Shown here: piece by piece, positions 8,485 through 16,791 of the stretch
Layout of the letters: every line of letters begins with the position of its first letter
Numbering within the stretch: the stretch's first letter is position 1
NCBI GenBank assembly: GCA_041678045.1
Contig: JBAYOV010000002.1
Location: forward strand, 62,001-126,000
Reading direction: 5' to 3'
Length of the DNA: 64,000 bases
From: UBA2357 sp041678045
GTDB taxonomy: Bacteria; Pseudomonadota; Gammaproteobacteria; Burkholderiales; Rhodocyclaceae
The notes under the pieces: generated by a model
Databases searched by the model: none
Told to the model about the DNA's origin: nothing
Seen by the model: the letters and a program-made list of their open reading frames with translations, nothing else
Position numbers and translations under genes: made by a program

Positions 8485-11112
8485 TCAATAACGACGATTG
8501 TCCGGTGGCTGCGGGATGTCGAAGTCGGGAATCACGGTCGGTTCGTCGGGGCCTGCGAGGCGAGGCCGCACAAAGCGTGAGCCGTCGTGCTGGGGCGTGC
8601 TGGCTGACACCTGGCCTGACCCGGGATCGGACGCACGGGTTGTGGGTTCAATGTCAAAATCCAGCGGCGGCAGGGTGAAGGGCTCAGGCAAGGCTTCTGC
8701 CTGTCGGTTGTGACTGTCCGGATTCTGGTTTGGGGGGAGTTCGGGCAGCGCGTCCGTTTCTTCCCGGTCGGGAGCGGTATCGTCCGGCGGAGGGGGTGCT
8801 GCGACATCGTTGTCGTCCTGCCCGTCGCTGTCCTTTCCATCATCGTCAGGCGTTTCGCCTTTGTTGTCGTCATCGGTCTGTTCGTCAGGACGGTAGCGGC
8901 CGAGTTCATCTTCCAGAATGGCCGCCAGGGCTAGAATGTCGTCGATGATCGAAATCGGGAAGCCCTCCCGTGAGCCGTCCCGGTTGTCGCGCAACAGTTT
9001 TTCGAGATAGGCCTGGCAAGTGCGGGTGCCCCAGATGCGGGTGAGTTCCCTGGCGATGTGCGGCAGGTCTTCGAGTGTTTTGACAGGTTTGCGAGCTTCG
9101 TCGAAATTGTCCCAGGTGACGGTCTTGACGTTGAAGGTCTTGTTCAGTTGCCGGGCCAGGGCATCGAACTCCATGCGCATGCCCGCGAGGCGATACACAT
9201 CCATCAGCTTCAGCCAGGGTGTGATGGCTTGCTTGGGATTGGAGCGGATGAAGTCGGCAAGGGTTTCAGCCGCACCATGCACCCGGCCGAAGCTGACCAT
9301 GATGTCTGCAAGTTCGACGGCGGAATCATGCTCGTCGGCGGTTTCCTCGACCGCCTCGTCGATTGGGGCCAGGGTGTCCAGATCGACATCGATGGGGATC
9401 GACTGCGTTGCCCGGGGGGGCTGAGCCGCTGCACGGGGAGGCGGCTGGGACGGGGGTTCGTCATCCCAAGGCAGACGGTCGCCTTCGGCCCAGCCGGGAT
9501 GGGGCGCGCGGGACTGGCTGCGGTCATGCCGGCGGGCGGAATACTCTTCTCCGCGCAGTTCGATGTTGCGCTGCTCCGGCTCACCGGCCAACTCCACGGG
9601 GGGACGGGTGACCGACTTTTTCGGCACCTCGTCACCCTCATTTTGCAGGCGGGCCATTTCGGCCCGGATCTGCCACTGCTTGCGCAGCCACAGAAGCAGG
9701 GCAAACAGGGCAAAAACGATGCCGGCGTACAGGCTCCATGCGACCAGTGGATGTTCCTCGTCGTCCCGGGGGGCCGGCACGGGGGTGTCCTGGCGGTCCG
9801 GAATGTCGAAGGGCATGGTGCGGGGGGCGGCCGGGGTTTCGCCGCTTGCGGCGCTGACGGGCGGCGGCTCGTGTGTCCGGGGGGCGGAGGGAGGGGGGGG
9901 CGTTGCGGCCGGCGCTCCTTCCTGAAGGGTGTCCAGCCGGCTCTTCAGGCCTTGCTGCATTTCTTCCAGCCGGCGCAGCCGGTCGAGCAGTTCGAGTTGC
10001 AGTGCAATCGAGCGGTCCAGTGCCGCGACCAGGCGCGCTTCCCGCTCCTGTGGTGTGAGTACGCCCCCCTCTTCCTGTGCGTTTGCTGCCTGAAGATCGC
10101 CGAGGGTCTGTACGGTTGCGGCGTCCTCTTCACCCTCGACCATGAGGCGTCCCGGATGTCGCCCTTCCTGTTCCAGAATCCGGGCAGCACGTTCGCGGGC
10201 GGGCGGGGGCTGGGTCGGTTCTGTGTCCGCTGCCGGGGGGCTCTCTTCAACGGCAGCGACGGTCTGCTCCGCAGGGCTTGCCGATGGTGCGGGAGCAGAA
10301 GTTGGTGTGGGCGCTGGTTGCAGGCGCGGTGCAGCGGGGCGGGCTGCCGCTGGGGGGGGGCTGTCCGTCGGGCGTGCACGGGCGGGGCGGCTGGCGGTGG
10401 GTTCCGCCGATGCCTGCCGGGTGAGCGAGGCGGTGTTCGGCAGTGCGAAGCTCAGGCCCGCCGGCAGGGGGCGGACGATTGCGCTCAGTTCGGGGAACAG
10501 GGCTGGATTGTCACGTCGCACGGTTTCGATGAAGGCATGCCGGAGCGTGCCATCATGCGGGTAAAGCGTTTCCGCAATCGAGCTGAGTGTTTCGCCTGCC
10601 GAAGTGTTCCAGGTGCGGGCCGATGTGGCTGTGCGGGGCGACTGCGCAGCTGCGCGGCTGGGCGTGGCTACGGTTGGCGGGCGGGCGCTTGCGCCCACCG
10701 GGGCGTCCAGCAGCAGGGTATAGGTTCGCTCAAGGCGTGAGCTGCAGTGGTTGCGCAGCACGATCTGCACGATGGGGTCGTGCACCGGCTCGTTGCGACG
10801 CACGACCAGCCGGGTGCCGTTGCCGCTGCCCACCACGGCCAGGCGCAGCCTGTCGACCTGGGGGATTCCGTCTTCCGGGGCGCGCGTGCCCTGAGTGCTC
10901 AGGCATTCTGCCGCCTGCCGGTGACTCAGGCCCGGTGCGCTGATTTCCACCCTGAAGGGATCGCCGAGGGCCGAGACGCTGAGCACTTCGCCGAGGGGGG
11001 TGGCCTGTGCCCAGCTTCCCCAGAGCAGCATCAGGGCTGCGCCCAGCACCCGCTGCACCGGCATGCCGGAGCGGGGTGGGGGCTGCACGGAGCGGCTGCG
11101 GTCGGATTTCAT
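8485..11112 (-). CDS. FimV-like protein: signal peptide, LysM-like domain, one membrane segment, FimV C-terminal region
   Basis: 875 residues. A signal peptide (about 18-38, RVLGAALMLLWGSWAQA) leads into the FimV N-terminal domain (TPLGEVLSVSALGDPFRVEI; RLERTYTLLLDAP). Residues about 165-225 resemble LysM (TSAGETLSSIAETLYPHDGT), which would bind peptidoglycan. A Pro/Ala-rich stretch and a short coiled coil (around 365-395) precede a single membrane helix (AWSLYAGIVFALFALLLWL). The cytoplasmic part has a TPR-like helical segment (VELADIMVSFGRVHGAAETL) and a long acidic Asp-rich tail. In Pseudomonas FimV supports polar assembly of type IV pili and c-di-GMP signalling; here that role is inference. 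No pilus genes adjoin it apart from the GspE-like ATPase 5.7 kb away. Confidence 0.8.
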   Translation of the reverse strand: MKSDRSRSVQPPPRSGMPVQRVLGAALMLLWGSWAQATPLGEVLSVSALGDPFRVEISAPGLSHRQAAECLSTQGTRAPEDGIPQVDRLRLAVVGSGNGTRLVVRRNEPVHDPIVQIVLRNHCSSRLERTYTLLLDAPVGASARPPTVATPSRAAAQSPRTATSARTWNTSAGETLSSIAETLYPHDGTLRHAFIETVRRDNPALFPELSAIVRPLPAGLSFALPNTASLTRQASAEPTASRPARARPTDSPPPAAARPAAPRLQPAPTPTSAPAPSASPAEQTVAAVEESPPAADTEPTQPPPARERAARILEQEGRHPGRLMVEGEEDAATVQTLGDLQAANAQEEGGVLTPQEREARLVAALDRSIALQLELLDRLRRLEEMQQGLKSRLDTLQEGAPAATPPPPSAPRTHEPPPVSAASGETPAAPRTMPFDIPDRQDTPVPAPRDDEEHPLVAWSLYAGIVFALFALLLWLRKQWQIRAEMARLQNEGDEVPKKSVTRPPVELAGEPEQRNIELRGEEYSARRHDRSQSRAPHPGWAEGDRLPWDDEPPSQPPPRAAAQPPRATQSIPIDVDLDTLAPIDEAVEETADEHDSAVELADIMVSFGRVHGAAETLADFIRSNPKQAITPWLKLMDVYRLAGMRMEFDALARQLNKTFNVKTVTWDNFDEARKPVKTLEDLPHIARELTRIWGTRTCQAYLEKLLRDNRDGSREGFPISIIDDILALAAILEDELGRYRPDEQTDDDNKGETPDDDGKDSDGQDDNDVAAPPPPDDTAPDREETDALPELPPNQNPDSHNRQAEALPEPFTLPPLDFDIEPTTRASDPGSGQVSASTPQHDGSRFVRPRLAGPDEPTVIPDFDIPQPPDNRRY

Positions 11113-11352
11113 GATGTCTGGTGCGAACGGGCGAAGAGGCGTATGCGTGGATCAAGTGTGCGTGCAATCTGGATACGGGGCTGGTGCGGCCCCGTTTCTT
11201 ATGAGTAAGGATATAGGAACCCAGGGGCTTCGATGAAGTAAAAAAATCACGCTTTTGCCCGGCTTTTCCTTTGTGGGGTTCAGGGATCGGGCTGTCGGTG
11301 GCGGGATTCGCGTTATCATCGGGGCCTTCTTCCATACGTTAGCGTACGTACC

Positions 11353-11904
11353 ATGCCATTGTCCGAACCCACTGTCAGCCGTGAGCGTGTGCATACCCGC
11401 AGGATCGTTGTCGAGGGTTTTCGCCGCAGCGACGGCCTGCTTGAACTGGAAGCAATGCTCGAAGATGTGAAAGATGTCGACTATCCGCTGGCCTCGGGCG
11501 TGCGCCGCAAGGGTGATCCTGTGCACAGGATGCGGGTGCGCATCACCATCGATGCGGCGTTCAACGTGCTGGCCGCAGAAGCCTGTTCCGACTGGGTGCC
11601 TTATCCAGGCTCGTGCGACACCATCGGGCCGGCGTATCAGCGCCTGGTCGGTCTGAATCTGGTGCGGGGCTTTCGCCGTTCGGTCGGCGAGATGTTTGCC
11701 GATGTGCGCGGGTGCTCACACCTGACCGAAATGCTGCTGAGCTTGCCTACCGCAGCAATCCAGACCTTTGCCACCTTCAAACGTGACAATGAGGAAACGG
11801 GTGAGAAGCCGTTTCAGCTCGATCGCTGTCATGCGCTGGAGACTTCGTCGGAGACCGTGCGCCGTTATTACCCCAAATGGTATGTGAAGCAGTCCGTGCC
11901 GTGA
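11353..11904 (+). CDS. DUF2889-domain protein
   Basis: 183 residues, soluble, no signal peptide. Pattern R-x-I-V-V-E-G-F-R-R-x-D-G-L-x-E-L-E near the N-terminus, RKGDPVHRMRVRITID, and later GCSHLTEMLLSLPTAAIQTF are the hallmarks of the DUF2889 family. Molecular function is not known. Conserved His/Cys (GCSHL, RCHALE) might bind metal, but this is inference. Monocistronic by position: fimV-like gene is divergent 240 bp upstream and sucC begins 275 bp downstream. A GC-rich hairpin (ACGGGGC / GCCCCGT near 11176-11197) lies in the upstream gap. Confidence 0.8.
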   Translation: MPLSEPTVSRERVHTRRIVVEGFRRSDGLLELEAMLEDVKDVDYPLASGVRRKGDPVHRMRVRITIDAAFNVLAAEACSDWVPYPGSCDTIGPAYQRLVGLNLVRGFRRSVGEMFADVRGCSHLTEMLLSLPTAAIQTFATFKRDNEETGEKPFQLDRCHALETSSETVRRYYPKWYVKQSVP

Positions 11905-11985
11905 GGGCGATGCCGATTGGGCGGGCGGGTGAGCAGGATCGTGGATTCTGTAAGGATCGGCGATTCTGCCGGCGTTGAATACAGT

Positions 11986-11991
11986 TATAAT
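11986..11991 (+). promoter_or_regulatory. Candidate -10 box for sucCD
   Basis: A perfect TATAAT at 11986-11991 lies 188 bp before sucC. The -35 is poor (TTCTGC, about 16 bp upstream), so an activator or extended UTR is possible. Transcription from here would give a leader of about 180 nt. Confidence 0.35.
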
Positions 11992-12178
11992 TATGGAGTT
12001 TCGAGCTTCGGTCGGCCAAACAGGCCGGTCCGCAGTCTCGGGCAGGCGGCCTTCGCGGACCGCCGAGCGGCAGGGCCGGACGAGGGAGACGGTTCATGCC
12101 GTGGAGAGACACTCCGAAGCGTCCCATCAACCTGTTTGCGGCGAACACAGGCGTCGTAACTTCGATCGAAGGGCAACC

Positions 12179-13339
12179 ATGAAGATTCATGAGTATCAGG
12201 CAAAAGAAGTTCTAAGAAAGTTCGGCGTCGTGACGCCGCGTGGCATCCACTGCACCAGCGTCGAGGACGCGGTGAAGGCCGCCGAGGAGCTCGGCGGCAA
12301 GATCTGGGTGGTGAAGGCCCAGATTCACGCGGGTGGCCGCGGCAAAGGGGGCGGCGTGAAGGTCGCCAAGTCGCTGGACGAGGTGCGCGAGTATGCCTCG
12401 CAAATCCTCGGCATGCAGCTGATCACCCACCAGACCGGACCGGAAGGTCAGAAGGTGCGCAACCTCCTGATCGAGGAAGGCGCTGACATCCAGCACGAAT
12501 ACTATGTCGCGGCCCTGACCGACCGCGCCACCCAGAAGGTGGCCATGATGGCCTCCTCCGAGGGCGGCATGGACATCGAGGAAGTCGCGCACAACACCCC
12601 CGAAAAGATCATCAAGGTGTTTGTCGACCCGCTGGTCGGCCTTACCGACGAGCAGGCCACCGAGCTGGCCCGTGGCATCGGCATGCCGGAGGGCTCACTG
12701 GCCCAGGCGGTCGATACGCTGAAGAAGCTGTACACCTGCTACATGGAAACCGATGCCTCGCTGGCCGAGATCAATCCGCTGATCCACGAAGGCAACGGCA
12801 CCGTGAAGGCGCTCGATGCGAAGTTCAACTTCGACTCCAACGCGCTCTACCGTCATCCGGAAATCGTCGCTTACCGCGACCTCGACGAAGAGGATCCGGA
12901 CGAAGTCGAAGCCTCCAAGTTCGATCTGGCCTACATCAGCCTGGACGGTAACATCGGCTGCCTGGTGAACGGTGCCGGCCTGGCCATGGCCACCATGGAC
13001 ACCATCAAGCTGTTCGGCGCCGAACCGGCCAACTTCCTCGACGTGGGCGGCGGCGCCACCACCGAGAAGGTGACTGAAGCGTTCAAGATCATGCTCAAGA
13101 ACCCCAAGGTGAAGGGCATTCTGGTGAACATCTTCGGCGGCATCATGCGCTGCGACACCATTGCCACCGGTGTGGTTGCCGCTGCCAAGGAAGTGCACCT
13201 GTCCGTGCCGCTGGTGGTGCGCATGAAGGGTACCAACGAAGATCTCGGCAAGAAGATCCTTGCCGAATCCGGTCTGCCGATCATCGCCGCCGACACCATG
13301 GCGGATGCCGCGACCAAGATCGTCGCCGCGGTCAAGTAA
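12179..13339 (+). CDS. sucC: Succinyl-CoA synthetase (ADP-forming), beta subunit
   Basis: ATP-grasp subunit of the TCA-cycle enzyme that converts succinyl-CoA to succinate with ATP formation. 386 residues, standard length. MKIHEYQAKEVLRKFGV start, nucleotide-binding WVVKAQIHAGGRGKGGGVK, and NIFGGIMRCDTIA near the C-terminus are diagnostic. The ATG at 12179 is the family start; the frame is open upstream without similarity. sucD follows after 12 bp with a shared operon layout. Confidence 0.98.
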   Translation: MKIHEYQAKEVLRKFGVVTPRGIHCTSVEDAVKAAEELGGKIWVVKAQIHAGGRGKGGGVKVAKSLDEVREYASQILGMQLITHQTGPEGQKVRNLLIEEGADIQHEYYVAALTDRATQKVAMMASSEGGMDIEEVAHNTPEKIIKVFVDPLVGLTDEQATELARGIGMPEGSLAQAVDTLKKLYTCYMETDASLAEINPLIHEGNGTVKALDAKFNFDSNALYRHPEIVAYRDLDEEDPDEVEASKFDLAYISLDGNIGCLVNGAGLAMATMDTIKLFGAEPANFLDVGGGATTEKVTEAFKIMLKNPKVKGILVNIFGGIMRCDTIATGVVAAAKEVHLSVPLVVRMKGTNEDLGKKILAESGLPIIAADTMADAATKIVAAVK

Positions 13340-13351
13340 GGAGCGTTCCGA

Positions 13352-14245
13352 ATGTCGATTCTGATCAACAAAGACACCAAGATCATCACCCAGGGCATCA
13401 CCGGCAAGACCGGCCAGTTCCATACCGAGAAGTGCATCGAGTACGCGAACGGGAAGAACTGCTTTGTGGCGGGTGTGAACCCGAAGAAGGCCGGCGAGAA
13501 GATTTTCGATGTGCCCATTTACGCTTCGGTGAAGGAAGCCGCTGCTGAAACCGGCGCCACCGTGTCGGTGATCTACGTACCGCCGGCGGGTGCGGCCGAC
13601 GCCATCTGGGAAGCCTGCGAGGCCGATCTCGATCTGGCGATCTGCATCACCGAAGGCATTCCGGTGCGTGACATGCTGGTCGTGCGCAACAAGATGAAGC
13701 AGAAGGTGGCTGCAGGCGGCAAGGAAACCCTGCTGCTTGGCCCCAACTGCCCCGGCCTGATCACCCCCGATGAAGTCAAGATCGGCATCATGCCCGGTCA
13801 CATTCACCGCAAGGGTCGCATCGGTGTGGTGTCGCGCTCCGGCACGCTCACTTATGAAGCCGTGGCACAGCTGACCGAAATCGGCCTGGGCCAGTCTTCC
13901 GCAGTCGGTATCGGCGGCGACCCGATCAACGGTCTGAAGCACATCGACGTGATGCGCATGTTCAACGACGATCCGGACACCGATGCGGTGATCATGATCG
14001 GCGAGATCGGCGGTCCGGACGAGGCCGAAGCTGCGCAGTGGTGCAAGGAAAACATGAAGAAACCGGTGGTCGGCTTCATTGCTGGCGTCACGGCTCCGGC
14101 CGGCAAGCGCATGGGTCATGCCGGTGCGCTGATCTCTGGCGGTGCGGACACGGCCGATGCCAAGCTTGCCATCATGGAAGAGTGCGGCTTCACGGTGACC
14201 CGTGACCCGTCCGAAATGGGCAAGCTGCTGAAGGCGCTGCTCTGA
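13352..14245 (+). CDS. sucD: Succinyl-CoA synthetase, alpha subunit
   Basis: CoA-binding subunit carrying the phosphohistidine. 297 residues. N-terminal GITGKTGQFHTEKCIEYG-like segment (Rossmann CoA site), GPNCPGLITPDE, SRSGTLTYEA, and GHAGALISGGADTAD with the active-site His. Preceded by AAGGAGCG at good spacing. A strong terminator follows 35 bp after the stop. Confidence 0.98.
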   Translation: MSILINKDTKIITQGITGKTGQFHTEKCIEYANGKNCFVAGVNPKKAGEKIFDVPIYASVKEAAAETGATVSVIYVPPAGAADAIWEACEADLDLAICITEGIPVRDMLVVRNKMKQKVAAGGKETLLLGPNCPGLITPDEVKIGIMPGHIHRKGRIGVVSRSGTLTYEAVAQLTEIGLGQSSAVGIGGDPINGLKHIDVMRMFNDDPDTDAVIMIGEIGGPDEAEAAQWCKENMKKPVVGFIAGVTAPAGKRMGHAGALISGGADTADAKLAIMEECGFTVTRDPSEMGKLLKALL

Positions 14246-14280
14246 TGTCCTGAGCGGGCTTGCAGTCAGCATCACGATGA

Positions 14281-14306
14281 AGCGCCGGCCAGTCCGGCGC
14301 TTTTTT
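14281..14306 (+). terminator. Rho-independent terminator of sucCD
   Basis: GCGCCGG (from 14282), loop CCAGT, CCGGCGC, followed by six T. Stem of seven GC-rich pairs plus T-run directly after sucD. Confidence 0.92.
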
Positions 14307-14413
14307 CGTGAACCTTCCCCGGGCGACAGGCTACAATCCCGTGATGTGTCCAATGAGCAGCACTGAAAAGGAGCGGCAGGAGCCGGATATGGCGCGCTGT
14401 AACATCGACTTCA

Positions 14414-15202
14414 ATGGCTGGCGTCCTGCCGGATGGCGTGAGTAAGGTGGAGCCGCTCGTGCCAGGGTCACCTGCCATCGATTTCGGTCACTGTTCGGAT
14501 GTGGGCAGGGTGCGGGTGCGTAATGAGGATGCCCTGCATATCGATGCTCAGGGGCATTTCGTGGCGCTGGCCGATGGCATGGGGGGCTATCGCGGAGGGG
14601 ATGTTGCCGCTGGCCTGGCCGTGGCCCTGGTCGATCGTGCGCTGGATCAGATGGAAGAGCCGGGCAGTCTGGAAGCTACGGCGCGTCTGCTGATGTTTAC
14701 CATCATGGACATCAACCGCCAGATCTACTCCACGGGGCGCGAGATTCCATCGCTGTCGGGCATGGGCAGTACGCTGGTGGTGGCGGTGTTCATCGGGGAC
14801 AAGGTGCTGTCGGCCCATGTGGGGGATTCGCGCCTGTACCGCCTGCGCGAGGGGGTGCTGGAGCAGCTGACCCGCGATCACACCATGTTGCAGGAGCAGG
14901 TCGATGCCGGGTTGATCGATGTGGAGGAGGCCCGGCACATGAGTTATCGCGGTCTGCTCACGCGTGGACTTGGAGTGGGCGAGGAGGTGATGCCCGATCT
15001 GGGGTGCCATGAGGCCCTGCCGGGCGACCTCTTCCTGCTGTGTTCTGACGGGCTGACCGACATGGTCGGAGACGAGATGATTGCCCGCCTGATGGGCTCG
15101 GGCGAGGGCGTGCAGGCGATTGCCGAAGCGCTGGTGGCAGAGGCGAACCGGTGCGGTGGCCGTGACAATGTTTCGGCCATTGTCGCCCGTTTGGTCGTAT
15201 GA
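14414..15202 (+). CDS. PP2C-family serine/threonine protein phosphatase
   Basis: 262 residues, soluble Mn/Mg-dependent phosphatase. All PP2C metal motifs are present: VRNEDA, ALADGMGGYRGGDVAAG, GMGSTLVVAV, HVGDSRLYRLR, LCSDGLTDMV and GGRDNVSAIV. The exact start is uncertain: ATG 14414 has no good ribosome site, and an 18-codon ORF with AGGAG (ATG at 14389) ends at the GTG at 14438, which could be a coupled start. Followed 37 bp later by an FHA-domain gene, so it probably reverses a phosphorylation read by that FHA protein. No Ser/Thr kinase gene is adjacent. Confidence 0.92.
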   Translation: MAGVLPDGVSKVEPLVPGSPAIDFGHCSDVGRVRVRNEDALHIDAQGHFVALADGMGGYRGGDVAAGLAVALVDRALDQMEEPGSLEATARLLMFTIMDINRQIYSTGREIPSLSGMGSTLVVAVFIGDKVLSAHVGDSRLYRLREGVLEQLTRDHTMLQEQVDAGLIDVEEARHMSYRGLLTRGLGVGEEVMPDLGCHEALPGDLFLLCSDGLTDMVGDEMIARLMGSGEGVQAIAEALVAEANRCGGRDNVSAIVARLVV

Positions 15203-15239
15203 TTGAATCCTGATCGGGTTCTTGACGGAACAATGCAAT

Positions 15240-15971
15240 ATGCCGAAGTTGATCCTCAGCATGGATGGTCTGGTTCTCAAGGAGATTGCGCTCGACAAGG
15301 AGCGCCTCACCATAGGACGCAAGCCGCACAACGACATTCAGATCGACAACCTCGCCATCAGTGGCGAACATGCGGTGATCACCACCCTTCTGAACGATGC
15401 GTTCCTGGAGGATCGCAACAGCACCAACGGCACGTATGTGAATGGCCAGCCGGTGAAGAAGCATGTCCTGCAACCCAATGATGTGATCGAACTGGGCAAG
15501 TACCGGCTGCGTTTCATTCCTGAGGAAGTGCAAAGCTCCGGCCTTGCACCGTCGGAGATGATCGACACGCAGGCGCTCAAGCCGCTGGTGACGCCTGCAG
15601 AGGTGGACATGGGGGCGGCGATGTCCCGCAGCGTCGGCTCGAACACCCAAATCCTCTCGCCGGACATGAAGGCTTCGGTGGTGAGCTTGACCGGGCAGGG
15701 GGTTTCCAGTCAGCTCGGTGTGGTTCAGATTCTCAGTGGTACCAATGCCGGGCGCGAGCTTGAGCTCAGCAAATCGCTCACCACCCTGGGCAAGCCCGGC
15801 AAGCAGGTGGCGGTGATTACCCGCCGGCCGCACGGCTATTACATCACGCATGTTGAAGGGGCGACCTTCCCGCTGCTGAACGGGAAGGAGATCGATGCCC
15901 AGGCGCATCGGCTCAACGAGCACGACGTCATCGACATTGCCGGCGTGAAGATGGAGTTCTTCCTGCGCTGA
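15240..15971 (+). CDS. FHA-domain phosphothreonine-binding protein
   Basis: 243 residues. N-terminal FHA domain (about 1-95): LTIGRKPHNDIQI, ISGEHA, NSTNGTYVNG, the Arg/Ser/Asn residues that grip phosphothreonine. The second half (about 150-243) has a weaker repeat of the fold (SLTTLGKPGKQVAVITRR, FPLLNGKEI, LNEHDVIDIAGVKMEFF) lacking the canonical SxxH, so it is probably a structural FHA-like domain. ATG 15240 is chosen because it starts directly at MPKLILSM; an in-frame TTG at 15222 adds only six residues. Its stop overlaps the next start by one base. Confidence 0.9.
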   Translation: MPKLILSMDGLVLKEIALDKERLTIGRKPHNDIQIDNLAISGEHAVITTLLNDAFLEDRNSTNGTYVNGQPVKKHVLQPNDVIELGKYRLRFIPEEVQSSGLAPSEMIDTQALKPLVTPAEVDMGAAMSRSVGSNTQILSPDMKASVVSLTGQGVSSQLGVVQILSGTNAGRELELSKSLTTLGKPGKQVAVITRRPHGYYITHVEGATFPLLNGKEIDAQAHRLNEHDVIDIAGVKMEFFLR

Positions 15972-16738
15972 TGAAACTCAGGGTGCTTGGCTGCAGTGGC
16001 GGCATTGGCGGACGTGATGCACACACGACCGCCTTCCTGCTCGGTGAGAACACCCTGATCGACTGTGGTACCGGAGTATGCAATCTGGAACTGGACGAGC
16101 TGGCACGCATCGATCATGTGTTCCTCACGCACTCCCACATGGATCATATTGCCGCGCTGCCCCTGCTCATCGATTCGGTGGGCGAGATGCGCGGCATGCC
16201 GGTTACGGTGTATGCCACCGAGGACGTGCTGCGCATCCTGCGCTCGCACGTGTTCAACTGGCTGGTCTGGCCCGACTTCACGGCCATCCCCGACCGACAC
16301 TACCCCTTTCTGCGTTTCCAGCCCCTGAGGGTGGGCGAGCCGGTGCATCATCCAAGGCATACGATCACCGCCCTGCCCGCGCACCATACCGTGCCGGCGG
16401 TGGGGTATTGCATTGACAGTGGTGAGGGTGAGCTTGTATACACCGGGGATACTGCTTATTCGGCCGAGCAGATTGCAGCGATCAACCGGCTGGGCCGGTT
16501 GCGTCACCTGATCATCGAAACGGCGTTTTCGGATGAGCAGCATGGGCTTGCGATGGCGGCTCGTCACCTGTGTCCAGGCATGTTGCTCACCGTACTGGGT
16601 GAGCTGACCGTGCAGCCGCAGGTGCATGTCAGCCACCTCAAGCCGGGACTGGGACAACGCATCATGTCGCAGATCGAAGCTGGCGCACCGGCTCAGCCCG
16701 TCAGTGCCCTGTCGCCCGGACAGGTGCTGGAGTTCTGA
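15971..16738 (+). CDS. Metallo-beta-lactamase-fold hydrolase (class II cyclic nucleotide phosphodiesterase-like)
   Basis: 255 residues. LRVLGCSGGIGG N-terminus, metal-binding THSHMDH (HxHxDH), a second His in LPAHHTVPAVGY, Asp in VYTGDTAY and C-terminal HVSHLKPG: a complete dinuclear metal site. The N-terminal LGCSGG and overall pattern resemble proteins annotated as 3',5'-cyclic-nucleotide phosphodiesterases, but the substrate cannot be decided from sequence. Coupled by one-base overlap to the FHA gene and 53 bp before the GspE-type ATPase, so it belongs to the same signalling set. Confidence 0.82.
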   Translation: MKLRVLGCSGGIGGRDAHTTAFLLGENTLIDCGTGVCNLELDELARIDHVFLTHSHMDHIAALPLLIDSVGEMRGMPVTVYATEDVLRILRSHVFNWLVWPDFTAIPDRHYPFLRFQPLRVGEPVHHPRHTITALPAHHTVPAVGYCIDSGEGELVYTGDTAYSAEQIAAINRLGRLRHLIIETAFSDEQHGLAMAARHLCPGMLLTVLGELTVQPQVHVSHLKPGLGQRIMSQIEAGAPAQPVSALSPGQVLEF

Positions 16739-16791
16739 GTGGCGCCCCGGTGCTCGAAGCCGACAGATTCAGGCGCACCAACGGAGAGGCC

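Noticed and set aside
15222..15239. TTG start for the FHA gene
   Set aside because: The ATG at 15240 gives the natural start of the FHA domain; the TTG adds unrelated residues.
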